In this document: one piece after another, positions 47,870 to 58,588 of the stretch
Layout of the letters: each line of letters begins with the position of its first letter
Numbering within the stretch: the stretch's first letter is position 1
Notes under the pieces: model-generated
What the model was told of the DNA's origin: nothing
What the model saw: the letters and a program-made list of their open reading frames with translations, nothing else
The model's database searches: none
Assembly: GCF_964340395.1 (NCBI RefSeq)
Contig: NC_135559.1
Coordinates: forward strand, 24,817,072-24,881,071
DNA: 64,000 nucleotides
From: Glandiceps talaboti
Lineage: Eukaryota; Hemichordata; Enteropneusta; Spengelidae
Reading direction: 5' to 3'
Made by a program: the position numbers and the translations under genes

Positions 47870-48180
47870 AAAAAATGTATTATTTTTAACCCTAATTTGC
47901 ATATTCATTACCCATCCAATTTGTCTTGAACAATCTTATATCTACTGATCCCAAGACACCTACACAAAAAATTTCAACTCAATTGGCCCAGTTGTTTTGT
48001 AGAAGATTTTTGAAGTATTTTTACCCAAAATTCTATTTTTAGACCTAATTTACCAAACAATGTCCCAATCATTTTGTCTTGAATAAACTTACTTGTATAT
48101 TGCTAATCAAATGATACATACACACCAAATTTCAGGTCAATTGACCATGCAGCTTTAAACGTTTGGACTATGTGTTTGAT
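47870..48180 (+). repeat. HL1 internal fragment
   Basis: Two blocks of the HL1 middle region are present (TTAACCCTAATTTGCATAT, AATTTCAACTCAATTGGCCC and GTTTTGTAGAAGATTTTTG, then AAATTTCAGGTCAATTGACC). No ends are seen. Confidence 0.6.
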
Positions 48181-48898
48181 GAAGACTCGTTGATCTTGGC
48201 GATAGAAGTCAAGGTTAATGTTCATGATTAGACATGGGTGCAGACTCTCGATTGAAGTCACTATCTGTTAACCTTCCATAGTTTGAGGGTAAAATGTGAA
48301 ATTTTAGGACACTTCATTTCTATACGGCCTTAAAGATGAAGGTCAGAGGTCAGGGTATCATTAGTAAGCTTGTTATTGATATTATTATTGTTATTTTTAT
48401 TGGTTTAGATACATGAAAAAAGTCTCAATCTATTAAAATGTACAACAAAAATGACTGCCATTTCACTGTTGCTTTGCAGGTCATTAAGCACAGTACGGTA
48501 GTGACATGCATATGCAGACTTACTAGCTTCTGACATTTGTAGAAGGTGTGCTTGAAATTTGCCTATGCATGTTTGACATACAGGTGGACACAGACGCATG
48601 GATGGGACAGAACCTAATGTAGTCTGGACATTTTCTCCAAGGGGATAATTACTCGCAGTTGTATTATTCAGTGTAATGATTACAAATATTATTACTATAA
48701 TATTATTTAGAATAATGTTGGAGTAGAAACTGTGAGATTAAAATTGATCATTTAATTTCAAATTGATTATGTTTATCTTAAGGTTCATGATTTTGTCACA
48801 CTTCATTCTTCCACAAAATCATATTTACTCAAGGTTCTTGTAAAATGGGACCAAATCGTGCATGTAAATTGAAAAACTGCATCTGTGTTTCATCATAC

Positions 48899-49003
48899 CT
48901 GTAAATGTCTACTTCCACTATCCTGAGAAAATGCTTCTCTTGCATGCAACATCCTGCGATTATTAAACACAATACACTCCCCAGGCTGCAATCTGTGCTT
49001 CAA
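48899..49003 (-). CDS. BBOX1-like: BBOX1/TMLHE-family dioxygenase, exon with metal-binding His
   Basis: A 105-bp exon, 35 codons, between acceptor TTTTCCTGCCCAG and donor GTATGATG, phases 0-0. It encodes LKHRLQPGECIVFNNRRMLH followed by AREAF, a linker and SRHLQ. PGE-x-x-x-FNN-R-x-LH-R is the signature of this family. The His in MLHAR is the distal iron ligand, and the Arg in SRHL is at the position that binds the 2-oxoglutarate carboxylate. These residues are intact, so the exon is under selection or recent. Assignment to the family is firm. Confidence 0.9.
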
Positions 49004-49105
49004 CTGGGCAGGAAAACAAATTAAAGGAAACATGACTTTACATATACAGACCATGCATGGCACAAAAATACCAAAACAGAGTGTTCATGGAGTCATTAAG
49101 GAAAA

Positions 49106-50069
49106 TAGCAACAGTAGTGGTATAGCATAACTGTACAGTTTACATTAATATTTTTTCAAAATGTTTATCTACATGCCAATCCATCAATATTACCTTTGCA
49201 ATATACATCATCATTTCACTATTGCTATAGCAATGGTTTGTTACTCTATGCATACGTGTTCATTTTAGAATGTTTATTCGCTTCCCTATCCATCTCAGTT
49301 GTTATATTTGTCATATAATCCATTATTTGGTTGTTACCATTGGCATGGTCTTCTTTCTGGCATACATGTGTTCATATTAATCCATTTGCCATCCACTATT
49401 TTTATCTTTGTCATGTGCACTACTATTTTACTTTTGCTTTGTGCAGTCTTGCTGCTAGGCTTATTTTCAAACATTTTTTTGAATCTTTAGTCAAGTGCCT
49501 ACACAGAGCTTGAACTTTCATTTGGCTGTACTGTTATTGACGCGGTTTGTTGTTAGGGCCAGTTGAGACAATATGTCTTGAACAACATTTGCTGATTGAC
49601 ATCTCAAGGATATCCCACTAAATATCAGCCCCATTTTCAAGATATAACTTTACATGGCCAAATTCTCACTTGTACATTAGCTAATTTGCACATCACTAAT
49701 GGGATCATCAAATCCTTCATCTACACATCCCCAGAAATATTCCTACAAAATACCAGTCTTGTCTGATGAGTAGTTTTCAAATTTAAGATTTTGACAAAAA
49801 GGTCACATTTGTATACCTAATAAATGGGATCAAGTCATGAACAATTCTTCATCTATACTGTCCAAGAATTATTCCTACTACATTTCATGCTAATGATCTG
49901 CTCAGTAGTTTTAGATTTTTTGATTTTTACAAAAAATCACATTTTTCAGCCCAAATGAGGTGCAAATTTTAATTTGAACAATTTTTCATTGGCATACCAA
50001 AGTTATGCCCACACAAAATTTTACCATGCTTATAGCACTAATAAACCTCAGTTCTGTTCAGCTGTGCTA
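49106..50069 (+). mobile_element. HL1 element, diverged full-length copy
   Basis: From TAGCAACAGTAGTGGTATAG (5' end, diverged) to GTTCAGCTGTGCTA (3' hairpin arm). The tandem part has degenerated, while the TAATTTGCACATCACTAATG and CAGTAGTTTT phrases remain. The (CA)n tract is missing. It is intronic. Confidence 0.7.
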
Positions 50070-50536
50070 CAAACATAGCTTGAATCATGCTAAGATGGCA
50101 AAATGAAACCAGTAATAAAACATATGGGTCACTGTATGTTTCTAACTTCTAAGCCATCCAGACTGTTAAAAGTATTATGAATTGTAGTAAGCAAATCTAT
50201 TTTTCCCCTTGTCTTTTCAACCGACCAACCCATTATTTTAATGTGGCACATGCAGAGTTTATAAACTTTACTCAAGTAACAAGTCTTTGTACAAGATACA
50301 GTTCCGTCAAATACATTACTTGTATGTGACTGAATGGAGACATGATTTAAAAGAAATTGTGGCAACAAAAATATACTGCAAAGTGTCTGTGATAATGCAG
50401 GAAATTGAACCTGAAGATCCAGGTTAGGTTAAAGGTCAATGTCTCAAAAGAAAGTTTAAACCTGCCAATATGGGGATAGAAACTCGTGTGGTAAATCATG
50501 ATTGTTCACCACAATATGGCTACCAGTAAATAAAAA
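50070..50536. other. no gene recognised (intronic)
   Basis: An open minus-strand frame of about 90 codons at 50129-50400 shows no recognisable motif. Nothing else is supported. Confidence 0.35.
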
Positions 50537-51302
50537 TGGCACCAATGGTGTTATAGCACAACTGTATTTGGCTGTTGCTACATGTATGGGCATGGTCTTG
50601 TTGCTAGGCATATTTGCTTACATTTAAAAAATCTTTATTCACTTTATTCTCTGTTCTTATCTTTGTAATATGCATAATCATTTCACTGTTGCAAAGGGCA
50701 TGGTCATGGTTGCTAATGCCAGTTGTGTCAAAATGGTTTGAACAATAACTGTAGAACATCTCCAGAAACATTCCCTCCAAGGTTCAGCCCCATTCAGTAG
50801 ATTTCACGATTTAAGTTTTTGACCATAGTTGACATTTTAGACCTAATTTGCATATTGCTGATGGGATCATCATGTTGTGAATACACCTTCATCTACACAT
50901 CTCTAGATGCACCTCCATTAAATTTTGACCCAATCTGCTATGTAGTTTGGAATTACAGAATTTCGGTGAAAAAAGATACATTTTTGCACCTAATTTGCAT
51001 ATCATTGATTAGACCATCATGTCATGAACAATTCTTAATGTCAACAATCCTAAGAATGTTCTCACCAAATTTAGGACTGATATGACTAGTAATCACATTT
51101 TTCGACCCAATTTGGTAAGATCATTTTGATTTGAACAATTTCCAACCTAGACACCAAAGTTAATATACCCACCAAATATCATGGCAATTAATTGGTCTGG
51201 CAGCTTTTGACTTACACCCCACGCATCCACACAGACAGACAGACATTTGGCCATGCCTATAGCACTACTGAACCTAAGATTGTATGAAGTTCATTTGTGC
51301 TA
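50537..51302 (+). mobile_element. HL1 element copy, shortened
   Basis: It starts TGGCACCAATGGTGTTATAG after an A run, has the subterminal TAGCACAACTG, two tandem units, three TTTTTGACC blocks, a (CAGA)n tract and the 3' hairpin ending TTTGTGCTA. It is intronic. Confidence 0.75.
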
Positions 51303-51653
51303 ATAAAACTACATTCCAGTATATTGTTAATGTTGATGCATGTCTTCTATAACATTACGATTGTCTTCTAGCTTTGTTAGAAAGTTGATTGCATAGTAGG
51401 GATTTCTTGAACATGTTTTGGTATGTATCATAAATTACGTCAGATCGCTTATGAATTATATCAGGTCTGAGTTCAGTCAGTTGCAAGTGGTGGTTAAGTG
51501 TGCTTCTGTAGATACAACAAATCTTTTAGATATGCAGTAACTGTAAAAACCATGTCTAAACATGTATAAACTCAGCTTTGTGCTTCTTTCAAAGATTTAT
51601 ATGTAGTTTAATATGAGTTGTCAGTCAAAAGGTACTACAGTATGGAAACTTAC

Positions 51654-51722
51654 CTTTAAATGTGATTCCTCTAATAATTGTGCAAACACATGGTAAGCTT
51701 TGTAGTAAGGTTTTACATCGTC
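51654..51722 (-). CDS. BBOX1-like: BBOX1/TMLHE-family dioxygenase, 69-bp exon
   Basis: 23 codons between acceptor TCTTTGCATTAAAAG and donor GTAAGTTTCC, phases 0-0. It encodes DDVKPYYKAYHVFAQLLEES followed by HLK. In the family this is the amphipathic helix with the V-x-x-(F/Y)Y-x-A pattern just before the PGE strand. The next upstream intron carries the 39-bp minisatellite starting about 110 bp away. Confidence 0.85.
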
Positions 51723-51831
51723 CTTTTAATGCAAAGAAGGAAACAAAACACATGACTCAAAGTTTTTATAGCAAACATTTATCATTTCACAATTGTATAT
51801 GTATAATTGTGATCATGTGAATCATGATGTT

Positions 51832-54800
51832 GTCTTATAAAAGTTGGTGAATTGTGTGTGTCTGGACACAGTCTTATAAAAGTTGGTGAATTGTGTGTGT
51901 CTGGACACAGTCTTATAAAAGTTGGTGAATGAATGAATTGTGTGTGCCTGGACACAGTCTTATAAAAGTTGGTGAATTGTGTGTGCCTGGACACAGTCTT
52001 ATAAAAGTTGGTGAATTGTGTGTGTCTGGACACAGTCTTATAAAAATGGTGAATTGTGCGTGCCTGGACACAGTCTTATAAAAGTTGGTGAATTGTGTGT
52101 GCCTGGACACAGTCTTATAAAAGTTGGTGAATTCTGTGTGTCTGGACACAGTCTTATAAAAGTTGGTGAATTGTGTGTGTCTGGACACAGTCTTATCAAG
52201 GTTGATGAATTGTGTGTGTCTGGACACAGTCTTATAAAAGTTGGTGAATTGTGTGTGCTTGGACACAGTCTTATAAAAGTTGGTGCATTCTGTGTGTCTG
52301 ATCACAGTCTTATAAAAGTCGGTGAATTGTGCATGCCTGGACACAGTCTTATAAAAGTCGGTGAATTGTGCATGCCTGGACACAGTCTTATGAAAGTTGG
52401 TGAATTGTGTGTGTCTGGACACAGTCTTATGAAAGTTGGTGAATTGTGTGTGCCTGGACACAGTCTTATAAAAGTTGGTGAATTGTGTGTGTCTGGACAC
52501 AGTCTTATAAAAGTTGGTGAATGAATGAATTGTGTGTGCCTGGACACAGTCTTATAAAAGTTGGTGAATTGTGTGTGCCTGGACACAGTCTTATAAAAGT
52601 TGGTGAATTGTGTGTGTCTGGACACAGTCTTATAAAAATGGTGAATTGTGCGTGCCTGGACACAGTCTTATAAAAGTTGGTGAATTGTGTGTGCCTGGAC
52701 ACAGTCTTATAAAAGTTGGTGAATTCTGTGTGTCTGGACACAGTCTTATAAAAGTTGGTGAATTGTGTGTGTCTGGACACAGTCTTATCAAGGTTGATGA
52801 AATGTGTGTGTCTGGACACAGTCTTATAAAAGTTGGTGAATTGTGTGTGCCTGGACACAGTCTTATAAAAGTTGGTGCATTCTGTGTGTCTGATCACAGT
52901 CTTATAAAAGTCGGTAAATTGTGCATGCCTGGACACAGTCTTATAAAAGTTGGTGAATTGTGTGTGTCTGGACACAGTCTTATGAAAGTTGGTGAATTGT
53001 GTGTGCCTGGACACAGTCTTATAAAAGTTGGTGAATTGTGTGTGTCTGGACACAGTCTTATAAAAGTTGGTGAATAAATGAAATGTCTGTGTAGACACAG
53101 TCTTATAAAAGTTGGTGAATTGTGTGTGCCTGGACACAGTCTTATAAAAGTTGGTGAATTGTGTGTGTCTGGACACAGTCTTATAAAAGTTGGTGAATAA
53201 ATGAAATGTGTGTGTCTGGACACAGTCTTATAAAAGTCGGTGAATTGTGCATGCCTGGACACAGTCTTATAAAAGTTGGTGAATTGTGTGTGTCTGGACA
53301 CAGTCTTATAAAAGTTGGTGAATTGTGTGTGCCTGGACACAGTCTTATAAAAGTTGGTGAATTGTGTGTGTCTGGACACAGTCTTATAAAAGTTGGTGAA
53401 TTGTGTGTGTCTGGACACAGTCTTATAAAAGTTGGTGAATTGTGTGTGTCTGGACACAGTCTTATAAAAGTTGGTGAATTGTGTGTGTCTGGACACAGTC
53501 TTATAAAAGTTGGTGAATTGTGTGTGCCTGGACACAGTCTTATAAAAGTTGGTGAATTGTGTGTGTCTGGACACAGTCTTATAAAAGTTGGTGAATAAAT
53601 GAAATGTGTGTGTCTGGACACAGTCTTATAAAAGTTGGTGAATAAATGAAATGTGTGTGTAGACACAGTCTTATAAAAGTTGGTGAATTGTGTGTGTCTG
53701 GACACAGTCTTATAAAAGTTGGTGAATTGTTTGTGTCTGGACACAGTCTTATAAAAGTTGATGAATTGTTTGTGTCTGGACACAGTCTTATAAAAGTTGA
53801 TGAATTGTGTGTGCCTGGACACAGTCTTATAAAAGTTGGTGAATTGTGTGTGCCTGGACACAGTCTTATAAAAGTTGGTGAATTGTTTGTGTTTGGACAC
53901 AGTCTTATAAAAGTTGATGAATTGTGTGTGCCTGGACACAGTCTTATAAAAGTTGGTGAATTGTGTGTGCCTGGACACAGTCTTATAAAAGTTGGTGAAT
54001 TGTTTGTGTCTGGACACAGTCTTATAAAAGTTGGTGAATTGTGTGTGTCCGGACACAGTCTTATAAAAGTTGGTGAATGAATGAAATGTGAGTGCCTGGA
54101 CACAGTCTTATAAAAGTTGGTGAATTGTGTGTGTCTGGACACAGTCTTATAAAAGTTGGTGAATTGTGTGTGTCTGGACACACTCTTATTAAAGTTGGTG
54201 AATTGTGTGTGTCTGGACACAGTCTTATAAAAGTTGGTGAATTGTGTGTGTCTGGACACAGTCTTATAAAAGTTGGTGAATTGTGTGTGCCTGGACACAG
54301 TCTTATAAAAGTTGGTGAATTGTGTGTGTCTGGACACAGTCTTATAAAAGTTGGTGAATAAATGAAATGTGTGTGTCTGGACACAGTCTTATAAAAGTTG
54401 GTGAATAAATGAAATGTGTGTGTAGACACAGTCTTATAAAAGTTGGTGAATTGTGTGTGTCTGGACACAGTCTTATAAAAGTTGGTGAATTGTTTGTGTC
54501 TGGACACAGTCTTATAAAAGTTGATGAATTGTTTGTGTCTGGACACAGTCTTATAAAAGTTGATGAATTGTGTGTGCCTGGACACAGTCTTATAAAAGTT
54601 GGTGAATTGTGTGTGCCTGGACACAGTCTTATAAAAGTTGGTGAATTGTTTGTGTCTGGACACAGTCTTATAAAAGTTGATGAATTGTGTGTGCCTGGAC
54701 ACAGTCTTATAAAAGTTGGTGAATGAATGAAATGTGTGTGCCTGGACACAGTCTTATAAAAGTTGCTGAAATGTGTGTGTGGACACAGTCTTATAAAAGT

Positions 54801-55493
54801 TGGTGAATTGTGTGTGCCTGGACACAGTCTTATAAAAGTTGGTGAATTGTGTGTGTCCGGACATAGTCTTATAAAAGTTGGTGAATGAATGAAATGTGAG
54901 TGCCTGGACACAGTCTTATAAAAGTTGGTGAATTGTGTGTGTCTGGACACAGTCTTATAAAAGTTGGTGAATTGTGTGTGTCTGGACACACTCTTATTAA
55001 AGTTGGTGAATTGTGTGTGTCTGGACACAGTCTTATAAAAGTTGGTGAATGAATGAAATGTGTGTGCGCCTGGACACAGTCTTATAAAAGTTGGTGAATT
55101 GTGTGTGTCTGGACACAGTCTTATAAAAGTTGGTGAATTGTGTGTGCCTGGACAGTCTTATAAAAGTTGGTGAATTGTGTGTGTCTGGACGCAGTCTTAT
55201 AAAATTTGGTGAATTGTGTGTGCCTGGACACAGTCTTATGAAAGTTGGTGGATTGTGTATGCCTGGAGACTGTCTTATAAAAGTTAGTGAATTGTGTGTG
55301 CCTGGACAGTCTTATAAAAGTTGGTGAATTGTGTGTGTCTGGACACAGTCTTATAAAAGTTGGTGAATGAATGAAATGTGCGTGCCTGGACACAGTCTTT
55401 TAAAAGTTGGTGAATTGTGTGTGTCTGGACACAAACGTATAAAAGTTGGTGAATGAATGAAATGTGTGCCTGGACACAGTCTTATAAAAGCAG
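51832..55493. repeat. 39-bp minisatellite, about 94 units, with higher-order repeats
   Basis: The consensus unit is GTTGGTGAATTGTGTGTG plus TCTGGACACAGTCTTATAAAA. Variants include TGCCTGG for TGTCTGG, GAATGAATGAA or GAATAAATGAAATG insertions, TTTGTGTCTGG and TGATCACAG. Blocks recur at long range: the 51919-52500 pattern repeats at about +599 bp, and the 53591-53660 pattern at +763 bp. Each unit holds a GTGTC-TG-GACAC inverted pair. The unit length is a multiple of three, which yields long artefactual frames on both strands. It is intronic in the dioxygenase gene. Confidence 0.97.
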
Positions 55494-55777
55494 CTTTTTA
55501 AACCCTAAAGTTTAATCCCGGTCGTCATGTCCACAGAATACTCTCACTTGTACAAACAATATGCTCCAGAATGGCTGACAATCCCAGAACGATATATTAA
55601 ATAACTGGTATTTGAAATCACACCAGTAGTCCAAATCTGTCATACATGCTGTATACATTAACAAGAAGGCAAAGTGATAGTGGATGTGAAATGAAACAGC
55701 AAATCAAGCCTCCAGATTTTAATAAGATTCAAGTTGACACAAATTACCTGAAATATTGGTATTACAGGAATCTTTGG

Positions 55778-57461
55778 AAAATGACATACTCCCTGCTATG
55801 ATTGGGTTTTAAGGAACTGGCAGTTTATGTTGTCATTTTCAAACCTGGTTAATGTTTGAAAATGACAGTTGGTGAACTGTGTGTGTCTGGACACAGTTGG
55901 CCTCATATGGTTGTTTTTGATATCACTACTCTGATCACGCAACAACACTTGTGAACCTAAATCAAACTAACTTAGATATGTTGTGTCTGCTCATTGGACA
56001 TGGAACAGAGGGGGGGGGGGGGGGACCTGGACAGGGAAAATTCGCAAACAAAATGGCTGCTAGGAGGCCATATAGGATCATATCATAAAACAAATTGACG
56101 TACATATGTATGCCATAGTATGTTGCCCCTGTATAAAGTTTGAAAAATACCGCCAATGGCGTTGTAGCGCAACTGTACAGTTTTTAAAAATGTTTATCCA
56201 TATGCTAGTCCATACTAACAATAGGTGTTCATTTGCTGAATAACTATGCAGTTGCCTATCCAACCATGTTGCTATCTTTACGATAAATGCTATCATTTGG
56301 CTGGTGCTATGGACGTGGTCATGTTGTTAGATATATTTGCATACAATTATGTATGTTTTTGTTCACTTGTGTATGAATTCCTGATATTGTCTTTGCAATA
56401 CACGTGATCATTTGGCTGTTGCTATGGGCGTGGTCTTGTTGCTAGGCAAAATTACATACATTTTTTGAATGTTTATTCAATTGTCTATTAAACCCCATTG
56501 TTATCTTTGTGAAATACATCACCATTTGGCTGTTGCTATGGGCGTGGTCATGGTTACTAGGGTATTTGCATACATTTTTTGAATATTTATTCATTTGTCT
56601 TTCTATTCCTGTTATCTTTGCAATATACGTGATTATTTTGCTGTTGCTATGGGCGTGGTCTTGTTGCTATGCAAATTTACATACATTTTTCTGAATGTTT
56701 ATTCAATTGTCTATTAATCCCTGTTGTTATCTTTGTGAAATACACCACCGTTTGGCTGTTGCTATGGGCGTGGTCATGGTTGCTAGGGTATTTGCATACA
56801 TTTTTTGAATGTTTACTCACTTGCCTACCAGATGATTTTGTTATTTGACCAAAATATACTGCCATTTGGTTGTTGCTAATGGGCGTGGTCATGGTCGCTA
56901 GGGCCAATTTTGTCAAAGTGTTTTGAAGAAAATCTGCAGAATAATAGTTTCAGAAACATCTCGCCAAGTTTCAGACTCATTGACCAAGTACTTTATGAGA
57001 TATAAGTTTTTGACCAAAATTGAACATTCTTACACCTAATTTGCATATCACTCATGGAATCATTGTATGCTTACTATATCTTCGTCCATACATCCCAAGA
57101 TGCATTCCTATCAAATTTCAGCCCAATCTGCTCAGTAGTTTTGGAATTATAGATTTTTAACCAAAAAGACACATTTTTAGCCCTAATTTGCATATCACTG
57201 ATGGAATCATCATGTCATGAACAAATCTTACTTTACACCCCCTAAAGAATCTTCCCACCAAATTTCGCAACAATCTGCCCAGTAGTTTCTGGGTTTAAGT
57301 TTTTTGACCAAAAATCACATTTTTTTGACCCAAATCACACACCTGTGATGCGATCATTTTGATTTGAACAATTTCCCAACTAGACACCCAAGGTAATGGA
57401 CCCACCAAATATCATGGCAATCGGTTCAGCAGTTTTCGACTTTAAGTTGTTTACACACACA

Positions 57462-57523
<62 letters not shown>

Positions 57524-57700
57524 GACAGACAGACAGCCGCCGGGCGATCCCTATAGCACTACTGAACCTCAGTTCAGTTGTGCTAAAAAATCAGTCCAGG
57601 CATCTCCAAGAAACAGCTCTGGACAGACGGACGGACGGATGCACAGACAGACAGAACCCAATCCATAAGTCCCTGTCTGGACTTTGTCCGGCGGGGACTC
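55778..57700 (+). mobile_element. HL2 element split by an HL1 insertion
   Basis: HL2 parts lie at 55778-56147 and 57585-57700. The left part has AATGACATACTCCCTGC, the GGGTTTTAAGGAACTGGCAG phrase, a G run and one GGCCATATAGGATCATATCA unit. The right part has CCAGGCATCTCCAAGAAACA, the GGACGGACGG microsatellite and the 3' hairpin GGACTTTGTCC-GGCGGGGACT. Next to TTGTCATTTTC the copy contains about 75 bp absent from the 5664-6462 copy, including one unit resembling the 39-bp minisatellite. Confidence 0.75.
56148..57584 (+). mobile_element. HL1 element, best full-length copy, inserted in HL2
   Basis: The ends are TACCGCCAATGGCGTTGTAG and GTTCAGTTGTGCT, between A runs. In order: a CGCCA-A-TGGCG mini-hairpin, the subterminal TAGCGCAACTG that is nearly the inverse of the 3' end, a leader with GTGTTCATTTGCTGAAT, five or six tandem units of about 113 bp around TTTGGCTGTTGCTATGG, three related blocks each with TTTTTGACC, AATTTGCATATCAC and a CAGTAGTTT phrase, a block GTAATGGACCCACCAAATAT, (CA)n(CAGA)n at 57455-57535, and the 3' hairpin. 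No coding capacity. Removing it restores the HL2 word order seen at 6340-6365. Confidence 0.85.
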
Positions 57701-58371
57701 ATAAACAACTGTAAGCTAGTCATTTTTCCAAAACATCGGTTGCATTTTAAATCATCATGAATTTTATTAAATGCCAAACCTCGTCAACAGTAATTTGTTT
57801 TGCATGTTTTCCTTTTCTCATGCATTGGCAGCATATGCATGTATGTGCATGCAATGCAAGGAGCTTGGGATATGAACATACTGAAATCAATCCGCTCGGC
57901 CATATATGTGATGAGGCATCGAAATTAACAACGAACGGCAATTTCTTTTCAGTATAATGTCCCTTACTGTCTCTAAAAATGTCCAAATTATTGATTGGAA
58001 ACACACTTTAGTATTTCAGGAGGTATAAGATAAAACCTATGGGGTTTTGTGGACCCCATACAGCATACAGGCCATCCTAACCTCAAAACCCATATCCGGT
58101 TGTAAAGATTATTATGGGACACTTATTACATGTACAGTAATGGTCTAGATATATAGAGTGTGCCCTCCTAATGCAAAACCATATTTTTATTGCTGGTCAA
58201 AATGACAGAAAATGCATTGTTTTCTCATGAGTTACCTCATAGCAAGTGATAGACATACAGGAACATCAAAGTTTGGTGTATCACAAGAAATAATTGCTTT
58301 GTCTCAAATTGGCAGAGGTGGCAAGTACACTGGTCATATATCTGAATCTGTTCTATATGCAGCTAACCTAC
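57701..58371. other. no gene recognised (intronic)
   Basis: No repeat family or coding feature could be assigned. Confidence 0.35.
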
Positions 58372-58425
58372 CTCTGTAACCTGCAAAGGACCTTCAAATG
58401 CTGGTGCCCAAGTAACACAAGTAAT
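58372..58425 (-). CDS. BBOX1-like: BBOX1/TMLHE-family dioxygenase, 54-bp exon
   Basis: 18 codons between acceptor CCCCTCATTTCAG and donor GTAGGTTAG, phases 0-0, encoding ITCVTWAPAFEGPLQVTE. It continues in frame into DDVKPYY of the next exon. The T-W-x-P-F-x-GP-x-x-V pattern suits the strand before the helix in this family. No upstream exon was found between here and 64000. Confidence 0.75.
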
Positions 58426-58588
58426 CTGAAATGAGGGGAAAAGTAGATTAATAAATATCCAACTTTTTCTTTGCTCAGCTGAGGGAATTACAAGTGACAA
58501 AATGAGCCTTGTAAATATGAGTCAAAGCATATTTGTGCATGTGATTAACCCTGTGTCACAAGAAATATTGCGGCTGAGAGAAGAAAAA

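Larger units (their letters stand above)
41044..58425 (-). other. BBOX1-like: partial gene: BBOX1/TMLHE-family dioxygenase, last four exons seen
   Basis: Four minus-strand exons of 54, 69, 105 and 108 bp (the last including the stop) all have AG acceptors behind pyrimidine-rich tracts and GT donors, and all join in phase 0. The encoded 111 residues cover the C-terminal part of the Fe(II)/2-oxoglutarate dioxygenase fold. Members hydroxylate gamma-butyrobetaine (cytosol) or trimethyllysine (mitochondrion) in carnitine synthesis. The SRHL-x-GCY junction favours the butyrobetaine branch, but the paralogue cannot be fixed. The catalytic H-x-D part must lie in exons beyond 64000. The introns (6.6, 2.65 and 7.7 kb) are filled with HL1/HL2 repeats and two minisatellites. 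Confidence 0.8.

Noticed and set aside
50129-50400. Open minus-strand frame of about 90 codons
   Set aside because: No recognisable motif; it lies inside an intron and is compatible with chance.
51782-55393. Long open frames up to 291 codons on both strands, with Ser/His/Thr-rich or Gly-His-Ser-rich repeats
   Set aside because: They come from the 39-bp tandem unit, which is a multiple of three and lacks stops in several frames; both strands are open at once and no start context or non-repeat domain is present.
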